Assembly: GCA_019614645.1 (NCBI GenBank)
Contig: JABWDB010000038.1
Coordinates: 868,001-932,000, forward strand
Direction: 5' to 3'
DNA from: Stratiolaelaps scimitus
Taxonomy: Eukaryota > Arthropoda > Arachnida > Mesostigmata > Laelapidae
Length of the DNA stretch: 64,000 nucleotides
Numbering within the stretch: position 1 is the stretch's first letter; each line of letters opens with the position of its first letter. The position numbers and the translations under genes are program-made. Below the pieces are notes generated by a model. That model had not been told where the DNA came from. It ran no database searches and was given only the letters and a program-made list of their open reading frames with translations. Positions 25,928-37,915 of this stretch are shown here, in pieces.

Positions 25928-27908
25928 AGTATAATTCTGAGCTCTGGGTTCCGGTTCAGGGTTTAGTCAGTAAGAGTCTGACACTACCAGGCAAATACAT
26001 CAGTGTGAGGCCTGGTGTCCATGCAGGATTTACCTTTAACCTCTTAAAAAAAAAAATATATATATATATATATTACAGAACCAGCAGATGTATTCTATGT
26101 TTGACTGACATTCAATCATTATTTGTTTTATCCAAACCGTATTATATAAATAGCAATGTACCAGAATGATCTGCTTATATTATGTCCAACAAAGTTAATA
26201 GTATTTCCTTTCACTTTTCATTTTTCTCTGCATTTGACAATGATGCAGATCGAACAGTCCCAGCGGAGCAAATCGTAGCGGAGGAGCCGCCACGCTGGTG
26301 AGTCACGGCAGCACCGCGAGCAGTAATGGTAATGGCAGTGAGACGGGATCGGCTAAGCGTCCGCCAATGCTGAACGCTGCCATGAGGAGTAACCCGTTCT
26401 GCGCGCTAAGCACCGACTCCACACCTTCGGAAGATTTCAATACACCGCCGGTGTCGAGCGCCACTGCTGCACCTCAGCATGAACCGGCTTCAGCAGGTCG
26501 AAGCGGCAACGGTGGCCAGGTGGGCTCCGGCCCGCGTAGTCAGAAAGGGGTAACTTCTTCTTCCAACGACGACAACAACTCGGTCTGCTCGCCGAGTGAG
26601 GCCACAACGGCCACAAACGCGTTCGTGTCCGCCGCATCGAGTCCCTCGAGTGATCGCTTTGTGACTATGGCGTCGGGCTCGAGTCTTTCCTCTTCGGAGA
26701 ACGACCTCACCTCTTCATCTCCACCACCAACTGTCGCCCCACAAAATCCTCCCCGACCCCCGAGTTCTGCCTCGTTCGGCCAAAATGGCATTACAGCGGC
26801 AACACACCAACCCCTCACCACAATCACCACTACTACTACGACTACTACGTCTACTTCTACAACCCCCGCTATCGCTGTCGCCCCCGCTACTTCCTCATCC
26901 ACATCCTCATTTTCTCCTTCCCAACGTCAACATCCTCATCATCATCATCGTCATCACCCTATGGCTCCCACTGACTTTCCGCCCTTCGCTTTTGATGCCC
27001 CTGTAGCTCCCGCGGTGACGTTTGCGTCACCCGTCGCTATCGTACCACCCTCACCCGCTCATGGGGTCCCACTACTCCCAACGAAATCCCAACCTGGTCC
27101 AATGCCCAGTGGTGAGGCATTCACCTCCTCCACCGTCGCTTCTGCTCCTGCTGCTGCTGTTGCTGCAGCAGCAATCCACACGAGTGACATGGCTTCTTCT
27201 ATCCATACTCACCCGAACGTTTCCACCGCAGTAAACCCGTTCTGTATGGGCAGTTTCACTGGACAAGTGGCTGGTGCCAATGAGCAGCACCAAACGATGG
27301 TGCAGCAGCTGTCCAACCAGGGCGGGACGACGTTCCCTGTTGTCGACCAGTCATCTTCGGAGCTGCTTGACAGCGACAAGGATCGAGACGAAGGTTTCTC
27401 CGGTAGTAACGCGGGTAGCGTGTCACCCTATCCCACTGTTCTCTCCCATGTTCGGCAGCAGCAGCCGCAGCAGCAACAACAACAAGAACAGCAACAATCG
27501 CAGCAGCTACAACCGCAGCAGCATGCGCCCTACTCCATTGGCAGTTCCGCTATCCAGAATCTCCAACCGAGCCAGCAACATCCCTCTATCCAACAGCAAC
27601 AACAACAAGCGTTCCCTCCCGGTCCTAATCAGCTACCTCCCAAGGTGACAAGTTGCGCATTAGAATCCCGAAATGGTTCAGCTGGTGGCCCATTCGGTCA
27701 TGTCCCATTCTTCGCTCACTTTCCTACGGTGTTCCCTGGAAACGATGAGGCACAACCCGCTGTTAGTGCGGCAAGTCCACCACCTGGCGGCATCTTCAGC
27801 AAAAAGGATGACCCGTTCAATGAAGACTTCTTCAATATGCTGAATAGTTCGGCGGGCCCCGACGCACCGGGTCAACAACAGCAGATCGACTCATTTTGGT
27901 GTAGGTAG
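10889..27908 (+). CDS. Dab: Disabled (Dab) PTB-domain endocytic adaptor, 12 coding exons
   Basis: Dab proteins bind NPxY tails of membrane receptors through a PTB domain and recruit clathrin and AP-2; they also act in tyrosine-kinase signalling. Coding exons inferred from GT/AG sites and phase: 10889-10916, 13262-13344, 15263-15376, 15667-15841, 16174-16352, 19461-19679, 21788-21901, 22210-22765, 22918-23167, 23525-23954, 24299-25719, 26249-27908. They total 5,229 nt, exactly 1,742 codons plus a stop, with every junction in phase. The PTB domain covers about residues 12-155 and has the family's FKGKLIG, GEHKQR, HHPVHRISFI and RAFGY signatures. The rest is low-complexity Ser/Ala/Gln/Pro sequence with short endocytic motifs. 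The domain and gene identity are secure. Least certain are the donor at 21901/21902 and the possibility of alternative exons in the tail. Confidence 0.92.
12645..12672. repeat. (TA)n microsatellite
   Basis: Pure TA run in Dab intron 1. Confidence 0.95.
13262..16352 (+). CDS. Dab: Dab exons 2-5: PTB domain
   Basis: Exons 13262-13344, 15263-15376, 15667-15841 and 16174-16352 encode residues 10-193. In order they give the first strand (FEGEGISFKGKLIG), helix 1 (RMCADAMTRLKSVV), strands with SLTVSLEGIKVFDEKT, the HHPVHRISFISQD block, the RAFGYVSG turn, and the C-terminal helix (LRDLFEVVLEMKQHE) that closes the peptide groove. A Ser/Asn-rich linker starts at the end of exon 5. All four acceptors are AG-terminated and all donors are GTA or GTG. 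A (TA)n tract sits about 20 bp upstream of the exon 2 acceptor, and an ATT run lies directly upstream of exon 3. Confidence 0.93.
14036..14089. repeat. (TA)n microsatellite
   Basis: About 27 uninterrupted TA units in Dab intron 2. It creates artificial Tyr-Ile reading frames on both strands. Confidence 0.97.
19461..21901 (+). CDS. Dab: Dab exons 6-7: clathrin-box-like segment
   Basis: Exon 6 (19461-19679) ends in an acidic stretch containing DDLLDLQTELDCLQQ. Exon 7 (21788-21901) continues with GIEQMEGEI, the conserved acidic/helical segment that follows the PTB domain in Dab proteins. LLDLQ resembles a clathrin box (L-L-x-L plus acidic). Both exons keep phase 0. The exon 7 donor (ATG|GTGAAT) is the best in-phase choice but weaker than the other donors. 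Confidence 0.82.
20370..20600 (+). repeat. Possible tRNA-like SINE in Dab intron 6
   Basis: GGTTCAGTTCC at 20480-20490 matches a Pol III B box, within CAGGTCGCAGGTTCAGTTCCTGCTCTGG, which can form a T-arm-like stem. An A box is not clear. No second copy was found in the window, so the family assignment is tentative. Confidence 0.25.
22210..23954 (+). CDS. Dab: Dab exons 8-10: low-complexity tail with FxDxF motif
   Basis: Exons 22210-22765, 22918-23167 and 23525-23954. They hold poly-Ala, poly-Ser and poly-Gln runs plus a Pro-rich segment. Near 23020, FDDTF matches the FxDxF motif that binds the AP-2 alpha appendage. Exon 9 ends in an imperfect CAG/CAA tract. Exon 10 can only be joined in frame from the tandem acceptor at 23521-23527, which leads into SADVTGLFSQTSRGPS. 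The apparent acceptor nearer the GC-rich block (23572) would break the frame. Confidence 0.83.
24299..25719 (+). CDS. Dab: Dab exon 11: long Ser/Ala/Pro-rich tail exon
   Basis: Single 1,421-nt exon between ATAATTGCAG and CCA|GTAAGT. It repeats acidic-aromatic motifs (VFDDFRFDG, DDFFFDNS, NDFFGES) typical of adaptor tails that contact clathrin-coat appendage domains, embedded in Ser/Ala/Thr/Pro-rich sequence. It keeps frame with both neighbours. Long antisense open frames here are shadows created by its codon bias. Confidence 0.88.
25784..25923. repeat. GA run and the longest (TA)n tract of the window
   Basis: A GA run (25784-25804) and then about 37 TA units (25850-25923), all within the 529-bp Dab intron 11. 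A second, shorter TA run follows a poly-A stretch at 26045-26074. Confidence 0.95.
26249..27908 (+). CDS. Dab: Dab last coding exon: NPF and DPF motifs, stop
   Basis: Opens after GATGCAG and runs 1,660 nt to TAG. It contains two NPFC motifs (NPFCALS, NPFCMGS), where NPF is the EH-domain ligand, and a C-terminal KKDDPFNEDFFNMLNSS segment, where DPF is an AP-2-binding motif. Long Thr, Ser, His, Pro and Gln runs lie between. The last residues are QQQIDSFWCR. The stop overlaps a weak donor-like GTAGCA; I treat the stop as genuine. Confidence 0.88.
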
Positions 27909-30900
27909 CACAAACGATTGCACGACGATTGACCGCGGTGTCTGTGTTCGTATCAACGATTGTGTGTCCGCCTGGCCAAGAGCATGCGATCCGGAATGGC
28001 TGCCTGAATACACACCACCAGTGCCTACCCGATCACGTGTTGGTAGAGCGTACTCATAATGGATTGCAATGTTACTGTATGATGCAGTGTTACCTAATTT
28101 ATGGATAGATCCCACGTTCACATGCCACTCCCGACCGGTCCCACCCAACACTGCACAGTATGCGTAGCCTAGAAAATGCATGTGATCCATATGTATTTGG
28201 CATTCGAATACATACATTCAACAGTCGGTGGGCTACGGAGATAATGCAGCAACACCACAGAAGCAATATCATACACGTGTGGACCGGATACAACAACTTA
28301 CTATCCAACAGTACGTTATTCTAGCATCCGCATAGGTTTACCCCAACGAGTGCACTATTTATAGCCAACTATAGGATTGTTTATGTGTAAGTAGAGACAA
28401 CGACGCGATGGGGAGCAGATGGTGCTAAAGTTGGGCGAGCGATTATCGATTGATTGAGAGTCGGGCCGATTGGTCGCTTATAGTTGTAGAAGCACAGACG
28501 CATATAGAACGATACAAACAAACCCCATGTTGCTAATCGGTAAAAAAGTCACTGTCCAGTTTATTCTTGCATTTTCATCAAAGATGGGAGACCTGCTTTA
28601 TACCTATCTCTACACATTTCTCTCCAATCTGTCATATTTTCATTGTCCGCTATATGAAATGTTGAAATGTTGTTTGCATACCCTTTTCATTGAGGTGCTT
28701 TCTTGATGCCGTCGTCGTGTGCGTGCATGAAGTATTTCTTCTCAGTTACCTCGTTGCCGCTATTTGAGTCTCTATGTTGAACGCTTTATTTAATGATGCT
28801 GCGTGCTCAATGCGTGTGCTTGCTATGTGTAGATTAATGATAGTATGTACATGGCCATCGTTGCTGACAAATGGTTACTTTGAACTTGGTTATTATATTT
28901 ATGTCATTGTTGCGTGAATTTCGTTCTGTCTGCCCTTATGAGATGAGTAGAAATCAAACACGGTATTTCTGTGATATCGTTCGCAACGCCATATCTACTT
29001 GTGACTATCATTCAAATAATTATACTCTCTATGTTTTATTTTTTACATAATTGACACATGATTAGTCGTGGTAACCTGTGTGGTACATTTGTCGTATAAC
29101 CCTGTTATGTTATGTGAGCCGTAGCTTGGCTGTTTTAAAGTCTAATTGAGGCAATGATTAGTATTTTTTGTTTGTGAATGTTCGAATGACGGAGCACGAA
29201 TCGCAGATCGCCACGACTTTCACCGTGATTTCTGCTATGTCAGCTAATTTCGACATTTTTGTCCATTTCAGGATTTACGTACCTAGCGCGGATAAAAATA
29301 CAAGTGTAAGAGAGAGACCCATACACTCAGACTATACAGCTCCTCCTGTCACTAGAAACGTAACAGATTCATACACAACGTTCACTCATTCATAACGAAC
29401 GATTATGCGAAAGACCAAAGACATGCAATGCCAATCCCCTGAAGTGTGCAACCGAAGAGTATTGACCAATGACTATTTGTTAAAAGTTATAGGAAAAATA
29501 ACACAAACGAAGACGACATGAAATCCTCTAACAATAGAGATAAATTAATAGAGATTGATTGACATACATACACAATCAAGAGGATGAATGCTAACAGCTA
29601 TTATTATTATTATTATTATTATTATCATAATAATATTAGTATCAATTTTTACAAATATAATTATAATTATCATAGTTAGGCAGAGATAGCTTAACTGACT
29701 ATGAGCGCAAAAGCGATCATAACGTATTTTGCGTTGTATTAGAATATTTCCGAATATGGAATATTATACGTATGTTTACGGGATTGCACACTTGATATTC
29801 TCGACTATAAAAGATACACGATGTGTTACTCTCGAAGAAGAAGGATATAACGGGCTAAATATATATATTATAGATAATAGTTGCTGTCTCACCTATTAGC
29901 TCTCGGCAGTCGACCGCCACCGTAAATTCGCTATCCAGAAAATATGCAGACAAAGAAGCACCACGCCCGAATAAATATATATATATATATATATAAAAAC
30001 CAAATGAGATGAAAAGTAACTGCAATGACAACTGCCAGTCACAACGGTAGGCAGTTGATTTATGAAATGATTTTTGTACAACATTTCATTAAAATGATGA
30101 TTACATATTAGAACTTTCGATCCCATCCGTGAGGATAAAACGATGAAAGAATGACGGTGAAATAATAATAATTGGAGTTAGAACACAAGAATAAGAAGCA
30201 GCAGGAAACACGTAGAGATAAATGAAGTATTCATACACGCATATATTGCTCTAAATGTTAAGCTATTGCTAACTGGGGACATTCCCCAGGAACAAAACTA
30301 CAAGAAAAATAGAAAGAGTAGTAGATACATTGAAATAATAACGATGATGCTAATATCGTACGTGACAAGTAGAAATGGAGCTATAATATATATAAACAGG
30401 AAGACAAACACATAGAATACAAAAACACACGGGGACAGAAACGCCAGGAAATCAACCGTAATAACAAGGAACAAAGAAGACGAGGAGGCTACGTAATAAT
30501 ACGAAATTTACATGGCACATCATTGAGACAACGGCCGACAAATGCGAAGAAATCTGGGATCGAGAGAGGAAGACGCTACTCTGTTGGTCGATTTCTATTA
30601 TAGATCTATAGATACAATATGATGATCTGACCTGGCTCGGGACGCAACGACTCTGAAGGTAAAGAATATGACAAAAATGAAGAAGCGAAATGAAGACAAA
30701 TGAAATGAAACAAACAGTAAATAATAACTGACTGTAAATAGAGTTTAGTTGTTTTATTACTATTACTACTACTGCTACTACTACTACTACTCATACGTAT
30801 ACTAGTAATATAATAAATTAGTTCGGTATTTTAATGAGTCAAATGGGGTTGTGTTTTTAATTACGTCAGTCAAATCTGAAACATATTTACGACAGACAGT

Positions 30901-32246
30901 GTCAGTGTTATAGATGCATACATACTAAATACTTAACTGTCTGTGAAGGGCTAGCAGGCTTTGGTGAATCATTCAATCATCATTCTCATTGATGTTATTT
31001 GAATGATGCTAGTTCTAAAGATAAAAGGTAACTAACTTAATCCATAAATTCGAAAGTGCAACGACCGCATTTCTTGTTTGGATCCACTTAGCTTCTTGGA
31101 ATACGCGCTCGCATTGGAAGCGCTGAGCAACTTACATAGCGGGTGAGCCGGAAATCTTTGATTTAAAAACACACTGTACGTCGAGTATAGGGGGTTGTAG
31201 TAGATATTAAAGAAGCCGCCATATTTTTCGTTAGTTTACTGTACTTGTTGAAGCAAATTAGCAGCATTTATCGGCCAATTCTGGTGGGGTCCTATTCTAT
31301 AATAATAATAATCAGAAAACTGAAACGATTTTGGTGCCGCAGTCGATAAGATTCTGTCGCAACCTGAAATAGAACATATTTGTGTAGAACAGATCGCACC
31401 ATAATGTTTCGCTTTCCTGCAGAATTGTCCAGTCCAGAAACGTGCCAATATTTCAACCGTTTGCCGATTTTGATATAGATATATATTTATAGGTTTTTAT
31501 CAAGTGAATAGATCAGGTCGCAAAAACAAGCTGCATGGCGCATTGTTCATTCATCACTTTGGAGTCGACAGATTGAGCTTGTATATCGTTAGTGGTTCTC
31601 ACCATTCTTCTTTTCTTTCAGATGAAACCTTCGACGGATCAGATCTGTTCGCCTTCATTATTCGCTGCTGAATTGTTTGGATTCGTTGTACGAGAGGGAT
31701 TCGATTTGTGTTTTAGTTACGCCTGTATATAGGAGCTGATGTCGGTCGTTATGGAAGCACATCATTTGCTCATCATGTGTAGAGCGAATGATCACGAATA
31801 TGACTGGTCACCAACGTCGACTGACGGTTACATCACCAACTCGGAACTTACTGTAAAAGTGCCACAACGTTGTAGTGTTTGTGTGCGTGTTGATCTAGCA
31901 ATTCATCCATCTATGAATAAAGAATTAGGAAACAGTCAATGACATCGGCTAGAACAATTAATCTCGTTTATTAATGAATCGACGACTTGTGAAATAGGTG
32001 GAGAGAGAGAGAGAGAGAGATTTGAGGTTGTTTTGCCTTATTAACACACTTGTGCGGCGAGGGTTATGTTTACTTTTAAGACTTCGTTGAGTAGCTGTGG
32101 AGAACCTGCCTAATTCCATTCACCTGTATTTTAAATATCAGCATAGTCAATACATAACTAATTAACGAACTAACCTACGTTGAGAGCTGGTTATGGTGAG
32201 TGTTCATTTAATGACGCAATGATACTTCTTGTCTTGAAATGAATTC
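27909..32246 (+). other. Probable Dab 3' UTR and AT-rich spacer
   Basis: No coding sequence recognised. It includes ATT repeats (29600-29625), (TA)n at 29976-29995, the first AATAAA after the Dab stop at 29970-29975 (candidate poly-A signal, about 2 kb of 3' UTR), and a CTA run near 30765-30790. A strong acceptor followed directly by ATG lies at 31620/31621 and opens a 37-codon frame. That could be an upstream exon of the zinc-finger gene or of another transcript. Confidence 0.4.
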
Positions 32247-33491
32247 ATGTATCCCGCAACGATGTTATTGACGATCACAGCTAGCTGTAGCATCACGGGG
32301 ACCCTCCGAGGTTCTGCTGCCGACGCCTCTGCATCGCTATCATCAGGTGATCCATGCGATGCACTCATACGTACCGTGAATGATCCGTCGAGACCATTCG
32401 AGTGTCTCGTCTGTGGTTTTCGCGCCAGATTCAACTCACATATGAAGGTTTGTGAGGTCTTATGCTGACAAGTATTACACCTTCTGCACTAACGAATCAT
32501 GCTCTATAATTATTCGTCTGTTTAGCAAAACTTGTGAATTCCTACAAAATTGATAGACATCGATACTTAGGTTTATATCTATTCTAGTTTGCTTTAATTG
32601 TTGTCATTATTTTTATTCAGTTATTCTATTACACATTTAGTTCGTCGGGGCAGCATCAACTAGAGAGAGAGAGAGAAAGCGGGGGAGATCATTTGTAATC
32701 CCCAGTAGTATTTTACCCTTCATGGTTGAGTTCCACAATATCCATATACGGTCTGCCCAAACCTGTAACGAACTAGCTTTGGTGATAAAATTTTGGCCTC
32801 CAGCGTTTTGCCTAAGCCTTAGATATAGAATCCAGCCGAAAAGCTGTGCTTCGTTTTCTTCAACTGTTCACTACAGCCATTGTCGACGTATGGGTGTGTT
32901 TGAATCTGCGATATATTTTAGGTGCATACACGTATTCACACAGGTTACAAGCCCTTCGCGTGCTCGGTATGCGACTACCGGACGACACAAAAAGGTAACA
33001 TCAAAATCCACATGACTAAGAAGCATGGCTTGCCCGAGGACGAGGTAAATCTACTTTTGCACAACACCACCTCTGGACTCCAATTGGGCGGGTCCACAAT
33101 TGCCATCTTCCAGCAGCTCGGGCAGCAGGACGCGCAGAATACAACAGCAGCTGGTGGATGCAGCACGACATCATCCCATCTTCACTCTACAGCCTCAGCA
33201 GCTTTCGGAGCTGTCTCCGCATCATCTGCTGCTGCTGCTGTATCACCATCTTTAGCTCCCTCATCAGTTCCTTCTCTAGCAGTGCCAACTATTTCTCAGG
33301 TCGATGTGCTCACCTGTGCAGGAGAGATTTTGAGTACTGGACGAAGGCGCTCCACATCATCAGCCTGTGGCTCGACGGCACTTGGTCCTATGACCTCATC
33401 CTCGTCAGTGGCTTTAAGGACCACAGGGCCATCTGGTGAGCCACTGGACGATGCAGATTGCTCGTCTCTGCAAGGCCCTGACGACTTTTAG
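32247..33491 (+). CDS. Small protein with two C2H2 zinc fingers, two exons
   Basis: Exons 32247-32447 and 32922-33491 join in phase 0 (AAG|GTTTGT to TTTTAG|GTG) and give 256 residues from the first in-frame ATG. Splicing completes finger 1 (CLVC, 12 residues, H-x3-H), which runs through HTRIHTGYKPFACSVC into finger 2 (C-x2-C-x12-H-x4-H, ending HMTKKHG). The linker HTGYKPF is a variant of the TGEKP linker. The remaining ~170 residues are Ser/Ala/Thr-rich and end in GPDDF and TAG. Probably a nuclear DNA-binding protein. Upstream coding exons are possible, because the ATG context is poor and the finger pair opens close to it. I cannot name the orthologue. Confidence 0.78.
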
Positions 33492-36400
33492 AGCGCACAC
33501 ACCGAGCTACTCCCTGAAAAACAGAGCTGAGACGTTTAACCCGTCTATAGAGAATATATGTGTTTATATATATTCTGTATAGATATGGTGCCTTCGAATT
33601 AAATCCTTCAAAGGGTCAAATTCGAGCATGGAAAGCATAAAATAGTTAAAACAAAAATATATACAATTCCAAATATGGACCCAAATGTTGCAAAGGTGCA
33701 AATCAACAAACTTACACTACCACCTATTAATTCTTAAGTATTCCAGATGAACGATTACCAAACGATTAGCTTTACGATTGTTAACCGCAGTAGACATTAT
33801 TTGCATTTTATCTGAAGGGGGATTGATAAACGTATTTAATGGTCCGTCTCAAAAGTGTAGAACTTGGAGCCCTCTGCTCATGTTGACGATATTTAATTCT
33901 CGTTTTGTCCGAACAAACCAATTTTAATATTTAAATCATGATCTCATAAGTATGTCCGGTTTTTGGGGAAGTTTAGCTGGATTTTATCATTCTTCATATT
34001 ATTATGTAGAGAAAGGGCTTCGGATTTAGAACGTCAATTCCACCCTTACCTTCTCTGTACATAAGAAAATCGATCTGAAAATTCAGGTCAGAACGTACGT
34101 CTGTGAATATCCGCGACAATGTTGAAGCCCTTCTTGGCGCTTTCTCTGAGCCAATACATCTTCTTGTTTAAATATCTCGATGGAACACCATTTTGATAGC
34201 TAATGTTAACTAAGAGACCACTTAACTGACTCAGACTGCTGTGTAGCTAAACGAATTTCTCTGATCGTTGAAGACCTGCCCTTCACTTTAGATATTATAT
34301 AGAAGTTATTCAGCAAAGAGAAAACAATTAATGCAACCACCTTCAGACGCTAAAAGTATGATGTTGTTGTTGCATCAACAATTGTTTATCCTATCTACAT
34401 GTGAACTCTGTGATGGTCGTCCCCCTGACGAATTATATCTTGGCCAATATACATACACTTCTTTCATTCGCTCACGTTATATTGAAAATCATCTCTAATC
34501 TAATCAATTACTCGGGGTAGGGGCTTTATCGTGTATTTATCATATTGAGCTGGAGTTTGGCCTTGACAGATCGCTGGGTCGAAATCTTCTGAGATGAATA
34601 ACATGCACAAGCGAGCAACACAGTCGATAATCGTCGCCATTCAGGGCAATCAGTCGAGAGAAACGTCCTCGATCCACAATATACATCCAAGTATCTTATG
34701 CAATTTAGTTTTTTTCTGTTTTTATTTTTTGCCCGAAGCTCTTGCCACACGCAACCACTCGCATAAATTGTCATCATCATCATCTCACCTATTCTGAAAC
34801 AATAGTCAGGGTGTATTGGTCCAGCTAACACAGAAGTAGCTCATCAATAGAATCATCGGTAACTTGATCATTCGTTGTACATCGTTTTGTGCCGTTTCAT
34901 GCACATATAATATACATGTAATTATTATTACTGTATTTATTAGCCCTGGCCTATATAATTTCAACAGATGTACTTTTAGCTTTGTTTCCGCTGGTAGCGT
35001 TGAGTTATGGTACTCAACCTCACAAATTCTAGAGTTCATACAGGGGCTCACGTGTGTTAATCATGCGTTATTATTCTTAGTAGTAGCTAATGGTCGGTAT
35101 TTAACGGAGCTAAATGGTCAGCGACTTATCTTTATGCCGGCTAGTTATTTGTAAATAGATTAGAACTCATGTATATTTATTTCTTTCATCAAGTGATTGG
35201 ATTGGCTCTTTTGAAAACTCGCAGGTTTTTTGGACGCCCAAGTTGAACAAATTGAACACCTTTATACTGTTATTCGATGTTACCGGAAATTTCATTATAA
35301 TATAATTTAAGCTTTTTCAACTGCATCACATTCAGCCATATGTTAAGTTGGGTTATTCTGTCGACCGCATTAAATAAGCACGTATTAATATTACTCTTAA
35401 CCTAATTGATTTACATCCACCGCCGCCTATAACGTTTAGAGATTATCACGGTGAAGACATCCACAAAAACATTTACTTAGTAAACAAGGCAGTCGAAAAT
35501 GTAAAAATATTGTCATCGTGTTGTCTTAGAATTATCTCATAAATATAAAACTGCGTAGTTCAAGAGATTGGCCAACTAATTATTTTCGATCCGTTCTCTT
35601 TCTCTCTCTGTCTTTCCCCCACCTCTCTGAGGCAATTTGTAAATGGAGAGAAATATTGAATACATTTATTATTATCATGATTATTAAGTAAATACGTAAA
35701 TGAAAGCAATGCTCAGTTATCAGTGAGCCAGCAGCGTTTGTACATAGCATATATATATTATATATATATATACCTGCCTACACACATGGAGAAGCATGTG
35801 TCTTATATGTATGCAACTGACCAACCAATGACGACATTATCTGCATCTAACGAACTCCAACTGGAGAAATTGTAGCCTGTCGTTAAATTATCAGGAAATT
35901 AGAGAAATAATGAATGGAAAATATAATAATGAAAAATATGGGATATATTGATTAAATTGATGCATAGCGTCTCGTAAGAATTTCAAGGCATGTATGTGTG
36001 AAACTGTATATAAGAGCTATTGTATATAGTTCCCTGATCATTCAGCAACATCAACAACAGAAGAAGAAAATAAATGACAGTTATGAAATCATAGCAGCAA
36101 CAACAACAACAGCAAATATATCTGCGTGTTTTCATTTCTAAGTGATAAGGTTGATTTTAGAAGGGCGGCTGCCGAAACAGCAGCTGATTCGAGTTGATGA
36201 AGTCCTTTTGCTTCGGACAGGACACATACTTCGCTCGAACGCTACTGATATTGGCGATCACATAATATACCGACAACTCGGACGCTGTCATAAAATTCGT
36301 AATAAACCTCCTCTATCCGTGTACCAGTGTATTTCTCCGATCAATTTAGCGGTGCTTGTTTGCAATTAATATTATATTACTCATCTTATACAGCTACCGA

Positions 36401-37915
36401 GTGAGCTAATTGTGAAACGACTTTAACGTCAACTCTCTCGATCATCGCTAGCTATAAAGTATGCAAGGCACGATTATGGAGCAGGAGGTCATCACTTTCT
36501 AGTCGATATGAGGGGACTTACTAATTCTGACCCTTATAATTAATATTGACTTTTCCTTTATGACGGAGAATGCTCATTCAGGCTAAGCGTTTATATCTGA
36601 GGTATGTGCCATAATGGTACTGACTCCTGCCTGATGTTATGGCAGGCTATTCACTGAACTCTCGATTTTGCATAGCAGTACTAGTGGCTAACAGGAAAGT
36701 GACAGGTACCACCAGATCAAATGGTCTTGTTCATCAATTGATCCATGATCACCAAACGCTTCTTGTCCCACACAAGGACTGTCTCCCAGTGCATCCTGTG
36801 AATCCGACTTGTTTGGAGCACCGTCTCCTCCGCGTATGTCTGTGTGAGCCGTCAGGTCGCGAAACTTCTTTATTCCTGCCTTCGCGGCTTTAATCGTTTC
36901 TCGTTCTCGTGTCTCTCGTCTGCTCGGTCTTCAGGGCTGGGCAGAAACCAAGTGTGTTGCAGTGAACCCGGAAGGTAGGGCGTTTTTTGTTATGTTCTAT
37001 TGATTACTTTGAAAGTCCCTCTAAGCAAACATCAGTACTATATTGAGCACGTCCCAAGGTGTGGCAAGACAGATGCTAAATGAGCACTCACCAAAAAGGC
37101 TCTAAGTGTATGGTGTTCAAAAGGATTGCCTTGGATAGGTAAATTATATCCTCATTTCGTGTGCTAGAATGCGTTGTAAGAATGTAGTGACGTAGACTAC
37201 ACATCTACGCAGTATTTTCAGAGCTGTATGAAGGTTTATTTACACCGAATTCATCTAACGCCTATGTTAATCTACTGGGAAAAACCTATTCTAATTGTTC
37301 TTCTTTTATTTTGGACTTTTACATAATTGGCAAAACTTGATCGAATCGATGCAGAACTGTGGGCATCGATTTAATCGAAAGACCAATTTGAAATAAGAAT
37401 GGCAGAATATCTACACCATATGTTTGTGTGTGTGTGTGTGCGTATAACCCTGTGTCAATATTTGCACCGATTTGTGCGCAGTTTCTTTTTCTTTACAAAG
37501 TCCATTTGCGATCAATCAAGATTATCAGAACTCCCGAGATGTGAATAAATGACGCGAAAATCTCATGTGATCCGACTAGTTCAAGACGAATGACATTCGC
37601 TTATTTATATTTGTTGTTGTAGATAGAACAGCTGCAACACGTGGTGCGGCCTGGTGGTGTAAGTGAAGTATCTTCGAGCCTTGACATTAAGTGAAGTATC
37701 TTTGTAGTCGTTTGTAATAAGAGTTCTCACAGGTAAACAGCAACTGACCACACTTTGAATTTCGTCGTTCGAATCAGTCTTGATGACCGACTTTTGGATC
37801 TTTGGTGGGATCACATTACGTGTCCGAGTCAGTACGCTCATCTACAAGCAATAAGCTATAATTAGTTGCTGATCAAACTATCGTGTCCTAATGTACATGC
37901 TGTGTATAGGGTTGT
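33492..37915. other. Intergenic, no gene recognised
   Basis: AT-rich spacer with pyrimidine tracts (near 35600), a (TA)n at 35750-35772 and CA/GT repeats near 37425-37440. One minus-strand stretch at about 36660-36915 has coding-like composition and is described under findings. ATTAAA at 33597-33602 may be the poly-A signal of the zinc-finger gene. Confidence 0.4.
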
